A stretch of 40,423 bases of DNA from Treponema sp. (GTDB taxonomy: Bacteria > Spirochaetota > Spirochaetia > Treponematales > Treponemataceae): NCBI GenBank assembly GCA_018384055.1, contig JAHAZL010000072.1, positions 1 to 40,423 of the forward strand, given 5' to 3'. The notes below the pieces were generated by a model, which was not told the origin of the DNA, searched no databases, and saw only the letters and a program-made list of their open reading frames with translations. The position numbers and the translations under genes were made by a program. Shown here piece after piece: positions 9,116 to 14,819 of this stretch; the stretch's first letter is position 1; every line of letters begins with the position of its first letter.

Positions 9116-9940
9116 ATGGCTATCATTTCAATATCTCGCGGAATTGCATCATCAGGCAGCGAAATAGCAGAGAGACTGGCACACAAACTTGGCTACAGAT
9201 TGATTACAGGAACAGACATCGAAGCAAAAATCGTTCACTATGGATTTCCTCAGGAAAAGCTTCCACTTTTCAATGAAAAAAGGCCACTTTTCTGGCACTT
9301 CTTAAGTAAAGAAAGGGAACTTTACTTTAACTACCTTAAGCTTGCAATCCTCACCTATGCAGAAAAAGACAATTGCATTTTCATCGGAAAAGGCGCCTGG
9401 CAAATCTTAAAGGATGTTCCAAACCATATATCCTTCAATTTTACCGCAACAATGGAACAGAGAATCCATAAAGTTTCAAAGGAAAGGAACATCAGCGTGC
9501 ATCATGCAGGCGTTTCAATCATAAAGGCAGATACTAAGAGAAAAGGTTATTACAAGGATTATTTTAAATGCGACGTCAATAATCCAAACAACTATACCCT
9601 TACCATCACTACAAACGAAAATAAAATCAATCTATTGACAGACATGCTTGCAGCAATGATAAAGAACTATGAGACCGAAGAACTCAACCTGCTGGGAATG
9701 AAAAAAATTCATGAACTACGCATAAATCAGAAAATCATCAATATGCTGGTCATTGAGAACAAGCTGCCAATTACAGACCTGAACATCAAGGGAGAGAAAA
9801 GGAACCTTACTTTAACTGGCCTTGCAGAATCCAGTGCCCAGGTCGAAAGGGCCCTGGACCTCATCAAGCTTGAATATCCAGACCTGAATATTACTTCTGA
9901 AATACAGTGCGTTCAGGATATAAGAACCGTAAGAAAATAA
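9116..9940 (+). CDS. Cytidylate kinase-like family protein with extra C-terminal domain
   Basis: 274 residues. Residues 1-190 match the cytidylate-kinase-like family: MAIISISRGIASSGSEIAERLAHKLGY is the opening strand, P-loop and helix, where the family has ISRxxGSGG. CIFIGKGAWQIL and the Arg/Lys-rich lid (KVSKERNIS, DTKRKGYYKDYF) follow. True CMP kinases (Cmk) differ in the substrate loop, so the phosphate acceptor is unknown. The last 75 or so residues (LRINQKIINML ... LTLTGLAESSAQVERALDLI) look like a BON-type domain: a short helix, the motif NLTLTGLAES, then another helix. The gene is monocistronic with its own promoter and SD. The fold of the N-terminal part is secure; the C-terminal assignment is tentative. 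Confidence 0.75.
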   Translation: MAIISISRGIASSGSEIAERLAHKLGYRLITGTDIEAKIVHYGFPQEKLPLFNEKRPLFWHFLSKERELYFNYLKLAILTYAEKDNCIFIGKGAWQILKDVPNHISFNFTATMEQRIHKVSKERNISVHHAGVSIIKADTKRKGYYKDYFKCDVNNPNNYTLTITTNENKINLLTDMLAAMIKNYETEELNLLGMKKIHELRINQKIINMLVIENKLPITDLNIKGEKRNLTLTGLAESSAQVERALDLIKLEYPDLNITSEIQCVQDIRTVRK

Positions 9941-9973
9941 TTTTATTTATTTTACGATTTTACGATTTTGCTA

Positions 9974-10000
9974 TTGACAACATAATCAGAATTCTATAAT
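9974..10000 (+). promoter_or_regulatory. Promoter of the tRNA-Gln gene
   Basis: Consensus TTGACA (9974-9979) and TATAAT (9995-10000) with a short 15-nt spacer. Alternatively TAATAT two bases later gives a 17-nt spacer. The tRNA begins 17 nt downstream of TATAAT. Confidence 0.75.
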
Positions 10001-10017
10001 ATCTAATCATCACACAT

Positions 10018-10088
10018 TCCCCGATTGTGTAATGGTAGCACTTCAGATTCTGGTTCTGATTGTGGGGGTTCGAATCCTCCTTGGGGAA
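10018..10088 (+). tRNA. tRNA-Gln (anticodon CTG)
   Basis: Folds as a full cloverleaf. The 7-bp acceptor stem is TCCCCGA with TTGGGGA (one G-U). The D arm is GTG...CAC with the TAATGGTAG loop. The anticodon stem TCAGA/TCTGA carries the loop TTCTGGT, anticodon CTG. The T arm is GGGGG-TTCGAAT-CCTCC. Discriminator A; the 3' CCA is not encoded. Confidence 0.95.
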
Positions 10089-10095
10089 TCTTGAG

Positions 10096-10123
10096 AGCTG
10101 ACCGTAAAAAGTCAGCTTTTTTT
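10096..10123 (+). terminator. Terminator-like hairpin between the two tRNA genes
   Basis: AGCTGAC (10096-10102) pairs with GTCAGCT (10111-10117) and is followed by a run of seven T. It ends 2 nt before tRNA-Glu, which has no room for its own promoter; see findings. Confidence 0.7.
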
Positions 10124-10125
10124 AT

Positions 10126-10198
10126 GGCTCCTTCGAATATCGGTTTAGTTCGTGACCCTCTCAAGGTCGAAAGACGGGTTCGACTCCCGTAGGAGCTA
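10126..10198 (+). tRNA. tRNA-Glu (anticodon CTC)
   Basis: Cloverleaf: acceptor GGCTCCT with AGGAGCT (one G-U); D stem GAAT/GTTC; anticodon stem TGACC/GGTCG with loop CTCTCAA, anticodon CTC; T arm ACGGG-TTCGACT-CCCGT; discriminator A; no encoded CCA. All arms are intact, so this is probably functional although it follows a terminator-like hairpin directly. Its last 20 bases recur at 10394-10413. Confidence 0.88.
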
Positions 10199-10205
10199 AC
10201 AAAAA

Positions 10206-10243
10206 AAGGTCTTCTAGAAAATCTAGGAGACCTTCAATTTTTT
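10206..10243 (+). terminator. Terminator after tRNA-Glu
   Basis: A 13-bp stem, AAGGTCTTCTAGA with TCTAGGAGACCTT (one G-U pair), loop AAA, followed by CAATTTTTT. Confidence 0.85.
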
Positions 10244-10271
10244 AAAGATAACCAAGAAGTCTAAAGAGAAT

Positions 10272-10407
10272 CTGCGGGAGTCGAACCGCGAAGTGAGCGC
10301 CGACCAAGCGGGAGGAAAAGGCGACATGGATGTCGCCGTCAGCGAACGGAGACGGGTCGGAAGGAAGCGACAGGACGTCGCTGACTGTAGACCTTCGACT
10401 CCCGTAG
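10272..10407 (+). ncRNA. Candidate multi-hairpin RNA or palindromic element next to tRNA-Glu
   Basis: An outer 14-bp stem is formed by CTGCGGGAGTCGAA (10272-10285) and the tRNA-derived copy TTCGACTCCCGTAG (10394-10407), with one G-U pair. Inside are three hairpins: CCGC/GCGG (10286-10289 and 10308-10311), a perfect GGCGACAT-GG-ATGTCGCC (10320-10337), and a perfect GTCAGCGA/TCGCTGAC (10338-10345 and 10378-10385) with further pairing inside. The block is GC-richer than its surroundings. No reading frame here looks protein-coding. It may be a mobile palindromic repeat rather than a functional RNA. Confidence 0.4.
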
Positions 10408-10415
10408 GAGCTAGT

Positions 10416-10525
10416 AAAAAAGGGGATGACCAATAAGTTCAAAAAGTGTCATTTAATTGCAATACAAGGGATTGCCGTGTCGAGCACGGCATTGACTCAT
10501 ACTTATTGGACAGCCCCTTTTTTTT
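10416..10525. terminator. Long interrupted hairpin, bidirectional terminator-like
   Basis: The left arm AAAAAAGGGG-atga-CCAATAAGT (10416-10438) pairs with ACTTATTGG-acag-CCCCTTTTTT (10501-10523). The 62-nt loop contains a second perfect hairpin TGCCGTG-TCGAG-CACGGCA (10473-10491). T- and A-runs on both sides allow termination of the ABM gene (minus) and of plus-strand transcripts. The inner palindrome resembles dispersed palindromic repeats of other bacteria. Confidence 0.55.
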
Positions 10526-10856
10526 AACGTAATGAAAAATCTTCTGTTTCAGCATCTTCAAAATCTGTAAGCCAATATTTTTTTTCTTCCACTTTCTTTG
10601 CATACTTTGCCTTTAACTCACAGAGGATTGCATAATGAAGTGTCTGCGTATGTTTTTCCTGGTCTTCAAGGGTTTCCCACTTTTCAAAAATACAGATTTC
10701 GTTTCCCCTATCATGCGGCATGTAAATTTCAAATTCTATATTTCCCGGTTCAGTAGAGGACATTTCGCGAATATTATTATCCCTGAACCTCTGGTAAAAA
10801 TCATCACGGCAACCTGATTTCAAAGTATATTTAACTTGTACATACAAACATTTCAT
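10524..10856 (-). CDS. ABM-domain monooxygenase-like protein (YgiN-type)
   Basis: 110 residues forming a single dimeric alpha/beta ABM fold: MKCLYVQVKYTLKSGCRDDFYQRF, a central EPGNIEFEIYMP strand pair, ICIFEKWETLEDQEKHTQTLHY, and a C-terminal acidic extension. Such proteins include quinol monooxygenases and heme-degrading enzymes, but most have unknown substrates. The SD AGAGAGG lies about 10 nt before the ATG, and a consensus TATAAT (minus strand 10881-10876) supplies the promoter. It stands alone between hairpins. Confidence 0.8.
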   Translation of the reverse strand: MKCLYVQVKYTLKSGCRDDFYQRFRDNNIREMSSTEPGNIEFEIYMPHDRGNEICIFEKWETLEDQEKHTQTLHYAILCELKAKYAKKVEEKKYWLTDFEDAETEDFSLR

Positions 10857-10875
10857 TTTATAAAACCTCTCTATA

Positions 10876-10881
10876 ATTATA
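10876..10881 (-). promoter_or_regulatory. -10 element of the ABM gene
   Basis: The minus strand reads TATAAT, 19 nt before the start codon; the SD AGAGAGG follows. No good -35 is seen. Confidence 0.5.
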
Positions 10882-10907
10882 TTCCACTAAAACAAAATTT
10901 TAAAGGG

Positions 10908-10948
10908 AAAAAAAGGAGCCGCCCAAACACACACAAAAGCGGCTCCTT
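10908..10948 (-). terminator. Intrinsic terminator downstream of the riboflavin operon region
   Basis: Minus-strand AAGGAGCCGC (10948-10939) pairs perfectly with GCGGCTCCTT (10922-10913) and runs into seven T (10914-10908). It lies about 180 nt past ribH, and another terminator-like hairpin lies between them. Confidence 0.85.
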
Positions 10949-10988
10949 CAGGAAATAGAATGAAACAAAGCAATTGTATCGAGGCAAC

Positions 10989-11007
10989 TTAAATTAGCTT
11001 TACCTAA
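10989..11007. promoter_or_regulatory. DtxR/IdeR-box-like palindrome
   Basis: TTAAATTAGCTTTACCTAA matches 15 of 19 positions of the known DtxR/IdeR metal-regulator consensus TTAGGTTAGCCTAACCTAA. It lies in the gene-free gap between ribH and the ABM gene. A DtxR-family regulator (TroR) is known in treponemes, but its operator here is not established. Confidence 0.35.
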
Positions 11008-11019
11008 CACAATGGTCAG

Positions 11020-11067
11020 AAAAAAGACTTATTCCCGTGAGGCTTATTTCACAAAAACAAGTCTTTT
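11020..11067 (-). terminator. Terminator-like hairpin after ribH
   Basis: AAAAGACTT and AAGTCTTTT form a 9-bp outer stem (11059-11067 with 11022-11030), with an inner GTGA/TCAC. On the minus strand it runs into six T. It can end the ribH transcript or the short transcript from the promoter at 11088-11116. Confidence 0.6.
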
Positions 11068-11083
11068 ATGTTTCAACCTTCAT

Positions 11084-11116
11084 AGTTAGCATATTCTAAC
11101 TCTAAATATTTGTCAA
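11084..11116 (-). promoter_or_regulatory. Promoter with overlapping palindrome downstream of ribH
   Basis: On the minus strand: TTGACA (11116-11111), a 17-nt spacer and TATGCT (11093-11088). The perfect palindrome AGTTAG-N6-CTAACT (11084-11101) overlaps the -10, a classic repressor position. A transcript would start near 11081 and meet the hairpin at 11067-11020, giving an RNA of only about 60 nt unless it reads through to the terminator at 10908. Confidence 0.45.
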
Positions 11117-11125
11117 CAACTTATG

Positions 11126-11593
11126 TTAAATTTCTTTCAAAAGATTTACCATTTCGATAGCACCAAGAGCACATTCGTATCCCTTGTTTCCGGCTTTTGT
11201 GCCTGCCCTTTCGATTGCCTGTTCGATTGTGTCGGTTGTAAGGATGCCGAACATTACGGGAATTCCTGCACTCATTGAAACCTGAGCAACACCTTTTGAT
11301 ACTTCTGCACAAACATAATCGTAGTGACTTGTTGAACCGCGGATTACGGCACCGAGACAGATGATTGCATCGTACTTCTTGCTTTCTGCCATCTTCTTAG
11401 CAACAACAGGAATTTCAAAAGCACCTGGAACCCATGCAAGGTCAATGTCATCTTCTGAAACATCGTGGCGCAAAAGTCCGTCGCGTGCACCGCCGATAAG
11501 CTTTGAAACGATGAATTCATTGAAACGAGCTGCTACAATACCAACCTTCATGCTGCCCTTTCCGGCAACCATTTTTCCTTCTAAAATCTTCAT
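11126..11593 (-). CDS. ribH: 6,7-dimethyl-8-ribityllumazine synthase
   Basis: 155 residues, the usual length. It condenses 5-amino-6-ribitylaminouracil with 3,4-dihydroxy-2-butanone 4-phosphate, the penultimate step of riboflavin synthesis, as a cytosolic pentamer or capsid. Family motifs: ARFNEFIVSKLIGGA, WVPGAFEIP, GAVIRGSTSHYDYVC (with the catalytic-region His) and FGILTTDTIEQAIERAG. Last gene of the riboflavin operon, 22 nt after ribBA, with a perfect AGGAGG SD 6 nt before the ATG. Confidence 0.97.
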   Translation of the reverse strand: MKILEGKMVAGKGSMKVGIVAARFNEFIVSKLIGGARDGLLRHDVSEDDIDLAWVPGAFEIPVVAKKMAESKKYDAIICLGAVIRGSTSHYDYVCAEVSKGVAQVSMSAGIPVMFGILTTDTIEQAIERAGTKAGNKGYECALGAIEMVNLLKEI

Positions 11594-11615
11594 ATAGTCC
11601 TCCTATAATTATTTT

Positions 11616-12821
11616 CTACAACAGATGTCCCATGCGGACTTTTTTTGTCGAAAGGTAAAACTCGTCAAACTTCTGGCTCTGGATTACAATTGGAACGCGC
11701 TCTACAACTTCAATTCCAGTTCCTTCGAACCCAAGGGCATCCACCTTCTTTGGATTGTTTGTCATAAGGCGAAGTTTTGTTGCTCCAAGATCCTTGAGAA
11801 TCTGAACGGCGCAGGTGTAGTCACGGGCATCTTCAGGAAGTCCAAGGGCAAGGTTTGCATCAACTGTATCCATTCCCTTTTCCTGAAGGGCATAGGCCTT
11901 TATCTTGTTAAGGATTCCAATACCGCGTCCTTCCTGTGTAAGATACACGAGAATCCCGCTTCCGTTTTCCGCAATTTTTTTCATTGCAAAATCAAACTGC
12001 TGGCCGCAGTCGCACTTGAGGGAACCAAAGGCATCCCCCGTAAGGCATTCAGAATGAACGCGGCAGAGAACGCTTTCGTCTTTTGAAATGTCCCCCATCA
12101 CAAGAGCCTCGTGATGCTGACCTGTCACCTTGTCCTGGTAGCCGTACATCATGAATTCACCGTATTTTGTCGGAAGTTTTGCCTTGGCAACACATTCAAA
12201 AATCTGTTCTGTCTGCTTGCGGTATTCAATGAGGTCCTCGATGGCTATCAAGGTCATTCCCCACTCCTTTGCCTTCTGTTCAAGTTCAGGAAGGCGGGCC
12301 ATGGTTCCGTTGTCGCTCATGATTTCGCAGCAAAGACCTGCTTCTTCAAGGCCTGCAAGACGGCACAGGTCAACGGTGGCTTCAGTATGACCGTTGCGTT
12401 CAAGAACTCCCATTGGTTTTGCAACCAGAGGGAACATGTGGCCCGGACGGCGGAACTGATGTGGTTCCGATGTAGGGTCCGCAAAGGCGATGGCTGTACG
12501 GCTTCTGTCAAAGGCTGAAATTCCAGTTGTCGTCACCATGTGGTCAACGCTTACAGTAAAGGCAGTTTCGTGGTTGTCCGTGTTTGTAAAGCACATTGGA
12601 TCAAGGCGAAGTCTTTTTGCATACTCGCGGCTGCAAGGCATGCAGATGAGCCCCTTGGCATTGGATGCCATGAAGTTGATATTCTCAGGAGTTGCATAGC
12701 GGCCTGCGCAAATTAAATCCCCTTCATTTTCTCTGGATTCATCATCAGTAACCATGATGAGCTTACCATTGCGCAAATCTTCAAGCGCTTTTTCTACAAG
12801 TTCAAATCTATCTTTTTTCAT
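11616..12821 (-). CDS. ribBA: Bifunctional DHBP synthase / GTP cyclohydrolase II
   Basis: 401 residues, two enzymes in one chain. Residues 1-200 are 3,4-dihydroxy-2-butanone 4-phosphate synthase with the acidic loop DDESRENEGDLICAG and HTEATVDLCRLAG. Residues about 205-401 are GTP cyclohydrolase II with the zinc site built from SECLTGDAFGSLKCDCGQQ, the catalytic stretch LTQEGRGIGILNKIKAYALQ and TVDANLALG. It supplies both branch precursors for RibH and RibD. The SD AAGGAAG lies about 5 nt before the ATG; 14 nt separate it from ribE. Confidence 0.97.
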   Translation of the reverse strand: MKKDRFELVEKALEDLRNGKLIMVTDDESRENEGDLICAGRYATPENINFMASNAKGLICMPCSREYAKRLRLDPMCFTNTDNHETAFTVSVDHMVTTTGISAFDRSRTAIAFADPTSEPHQFRRPGHMFPLVAKPMGVLERNGHTEATVDLCRLAGLEEAGLCCEIMSDNGTMARLPELEQKAKEWGMTLIAIEDLIEYRKQTEQIFECVAKAKLPTKYGEFMMYGYQDKVTGQHHEALVMGDISKDESVLCRVHSECLTGDAFGSLKCDCGQQFDFAMKKIAENGSGILVYLTQEGRGIGILNKIKAYALQEKGMDTVDANLALGLPEDARDYTCAVQILKDLGATKLRLMTNNPKKVDALGFEGTGIEVVERVPIVIQSQKFDEFYLSTKKVRMGHLL

Positions 12822-12835
12822 ACTGCTTCCTTAAA

Positions 12836-13483
12836 TCAATGGTAACTTTCAAAATCCATGAAGGACGAAATATCCTTTGAATCATTCTTAAGTTCCACAA
12901 AATGCCTGATGTATTTACCGATGACATCGCATTCAATGTTGACGATGTCTCCGCTTTTCTTTTTTGAAAGTGTGGTGTGTTCCCAGGTGTGGGGAATGAC
13001 CGCAACGGAAACAATGTAATCGCTGCCGTCTTTCTTTACCCTTGCAATGGTAAGGCTGATTCCGTCGATGCAGATGCTTCCCTTCTCGATCATGAATTCC
13101 CCAAGCCTGCCTTCCATTACAACGGAAACATTTACTGCATTTTCTTCCTTACTGAATGAAAGGAATCTTGCAGTTCCGTCGATGTGCCCCGAAACCATGT
13201 GCCCTCCAAAGCGGCCGTCGGCTTTCATGGCTCGTTCAAGATTTACAATGCTGTCGGTGTGAAGCAGTCCGAGGGATGTCCTGTTGAAGGTTTCAGGAGT
13301 AACATCAGCACAGAACCAGTTTTCACCGAATTCAGTGACAGTAAGGCAGGTTCCGTTAACTGCAATGCTTTCTCCAAGGACAAGGTCGCTGTCAAATTCT
13401 GCACTTACAGAAAGAGTCAGGGATTTTGTTCCCCGTGATATGCTTTTTATTTTTCCTGTTGTTTCTATAATTCCTGTAAACAT
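12836..13483 (-). CDS. ribE: Riboflavin synthase, alpha chain
   Basis: 215 residues with the canonical opening MFTGIIETTGKI and two tandem lumazine-binding barrels, the second beginning near GHMVSGHIDGTARF. It dismutates two lumazines into riboflavin and the pyrimidine precursor. It lies between ribD and ribBA. The 42-nt gap to ribD consists of near-repeats of AATTGTGAATT/AATTATGAATT and offers no SD, so translation may depend on coupling or be weak. Confidence 0.97.
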   Translation of the reverse strand: MFTGIIETTGKIKSISRGTKSLTLSVSAEFDSDLVLGESIAVNGTCLTVTEFGENWFCADVTPETFNRTSLGLLHTDSIVNLERAMKADGRFGGHMVSGHIDGTARFLSFSKEENAVNVSVVMEGRLGEFMIEKGSICIDGISLTIARVKKDGSDYIVSVAVIPHTWEHTTLSKKKSGDIVNIECDVIGKYIRHFVELKNDSKDISSFMDFESYH

Positions 13484-13525
13484 AATTCAATTCACAATTA
13501 ATAATTCATAATTCACAATTTTGAA
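13484..13525. repeat. A/T-rich short repeats between ribD and ribE
   Basis: Variants of AATTCACAATT and AATTCATAATT alternate here and can fold back on each other. This looks like slippage or a small repeat insertion inside the operon. Confidence 0.5.
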
Positions 13526-14668
13526 TTATTTGCAAATCATGTATCTTATTAAAATATCCTCACCGAAGTTTTTGACTTCAATCATTTTCATTTTTACGCA
13601 ATCATCAAGGGAACTGCATTCCACCCCCTGGACAGGACTATGGACGCCGCCATTCAGTCCGCCAGTAATTTTTGGAGCCACATAGCAATGGACTTCATTT
13701 ACAAGGCATTTGCCGCCGCTGAAAAAAAGCGAAGCATTCAAAGAACCGCCTGACTCAACAAAGACGCTGTCTATTTTTTTCTCTCCCAAAACTGCAAGTA
13801 CATCTTCAAGATTCAGGTGCCCGTCTTTTTCCGAAACTGGAATGATTTCAACTCCAAGCCCAGAAAGAATGTTTTTCCCAGCCTCACTTACGGAAGCCAT
13901 GGATTCCTTGCTTGTAAAAACCAGTACGGGAATTTCACCTGCAGTCTTTACAAGGTTGCTTTCCAATGGAAGCTCAAGGTTGCGGTCAAGGACAATGCGC
14001 ACTGGCTGCCTGTACTGAGAGCCCTCCACACGGCAATTAAGCAAGGGATCGTCTGCAAGAACCGTATTGATTCCGCACATGACGGCGCTTGTTGTTCCTC
14101 TTGTAATGTGAACATTCCTGCGGGCTGCATCCCCTGTAATCCATTTGCTTTCGCCTGTAGACAAGGAAGTTTTTCCGTCTGCAGTCATGGCATACTTTAC
14201 GATTACATAAGGTGTTTTAGTCTTTATGTAGTGGAAGAAAATGCTGTTGATGGCATCGCATTCTTCCCTAAGGAAATCCTGAATTACTGTAACCCCAGCT
14301 TCTTCCAGATGACGGACGCCTTTGCCGTTTACAAGTTCGTTTGGATCACGGCTTCCGATGATTACGGTCTTGATTCCGCTTTCGATCACCGCCTGAGTGC
14401 AAGGAGGCTGTTTTCCCGTATGGCAGCAAGGTTCCAGAGTGACATACATTTCTGCCCCTGAAACATCAACATTGCTTTCCCTGGCATTCTTAAGGCAATC
14501 GCGTTCGGCATGAAGGTCACCACATTTATGGTGGTAGCCTTCCGCAAGAATCTGCCCGTCACGCACAATGACAGCCCCAACGAGGGGATTTGGATGAACA
14601 TGACCGCCGCCCAACTTTGCAAGTTCAATGGCACGGCGCATAAATTTTTCCTGCGGAATGAAGCTCAT
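13526..14668 (-). CDS. ribD: Bifunctional pyrimidine deaminase/reductase RibD
   Basis: 380 residues. The N-terminal cytidine-deaminase-like domain has HVHPNPLVGAVIV, the zinc ligand and catalytic Glu in DLHAERDCL, and EPCCHTGKQPPC. From about 150 follows the DHFR-like NADPH reductase domain (VIVKYAMTADGKTS, ITGDAARRNVH, DSVFVESGGSLNASLF). It catalyses the second and third steps of riboflavin synthesis and leads the operon. The ATG has no SD; a TTGACA/TATAAA promoter places the transcription start within a few bases of the start codon. Confidence 0.96.
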   Translation of the reverse strand: MSFIPQEKFMRRAIELAKLGGGHVHPNPLVGAVIVRDGQILAEGYHHKCGDLHAERDCLKNARESNVDVSGAEMYVTLEPCCHTGKQPPCTQAVIESGIKTVIIGSRDPNELVNGKGVRHLEEAGVTVIQDFLREECDAINSIFFHYIKTKTPYVIVKYAMTADGKTSLSTGESKWITGDAARRNVHITRGTTSAVMCGINTVLADDPLLNCRVEGSQYRQPVRIVLDRNLELPLESNLVKTAGEIPVLVFTSKESMASVSEAGKNILSGLGVEIIPVSEKDGHLNLEDVLAVLGEKKIDSVFVESGGSLNASLFFSGGKCLVNEVHCYVAPKITGGLNGGVHSPVQGVECSSLDDCVKMKMIEVKNFGEDILIRYMICK

Positions 14669-14677
14669 GGAAATAGT

Positions 14678-14704
14678 TTTATATCAAACTATTTTTCTTG
14701 TCAA
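14678..14704 (-). promoter_or_regulatory. Promoter of the riboflavin operon, no FMN riboswitch
   Basis: Minus strand: consensus TTGACA (14704-14699), a 15-nt spacer and TATAAA (14683-14678), 9 nt before the ribD ATG. This leaves no space for an RFN element and implies an essentially leaderless message. Confidence 0.65.
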
Positions 14705-14724
14705 TGGCGAACCCCCTTGCCTTT

Positions 14725-14747
14725 CAAGAATTGCGAAGCAATTCTTG
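14725..14747. repeat. Perfect hairpin with GCGAAGC apex
   Basis: CAAGAATTGC and GCAATTCTTG form a 10-bp stem closed by GAA. The apex GCGAAGC is a known exceptionally stable mini-hairpin and recurs at 32688-32694. No T-run follows on either strand. Confidence 0.6.
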
Positions 14748-14796
14748 TGACGAAAGTTACAGGATAGATTGGTTGTAGGAATGCAAGCCTTTCATC

Positions 14797-14819
14797 AGGG
14801 GTCTGTCCCCTCTGTTTTG
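14797..14819 (-). repeat. Dispersed repeat copy (CAGAGGGGACAGACCCCT)
   Basis: On the minus strand this 18-bp core, preceded by AAA, directly follows the stop of the pseudouridine synthase gene. Two further copies lie at 33956-34009 on the plus strand. Confidence 0.75.

Larger units (their letters stand above)
10179..10413. repeat. 20-bp direct repeat of the tRNA-Glu 3' end flanking a short element
   Basis: TTCGACTCCCGTAGGAGCTA at 10179-10198 (T loop to discriminator of tRNA-Glu) is repeated exactly at 10394-10413. The 195 bp between the copies hold the tRNA terminator and a GC-richer structured block. Duplication of a tRNA 3' end is typical of integrase attachment sites, but no integrase is present; a miniature or decayed element is possible. 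Confidence 0.75.

Noticed and set aside
10340..10385. CGGAAGGAAGC resembles the apical loop of bacterial SRP RNA
   Set aside because: The flanking stems do not match the SRP core (no GGTC...AGCAGCC pairing), and the block is better explained by its own hairpins.
9974..10413. Genomic island attachment site at tRNA-Glu
   Set aside because: The 20-bp duplication is real, but the copies are only 215 bp apart and no integrase or cargo lies between them; kept only as a relic or mini-element idea.
10242..10442. 66-codon minus-strand frame in the tRNA-adjacent repeat
   Set aside because: It lies entirely in the inverted-repeat block and spans the duplicated tRNA end; no ribosome-binding site and repeat-driven composition.
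13817..14461. 214-codon frame antisense to ribD, and similar long frames antisense to lon (3680-4258) and the nucleotidyltransferase (7150-7722)
   Set aside because: They mirror the codon pattern of the real genes on the other strand and show no protein features of their own.
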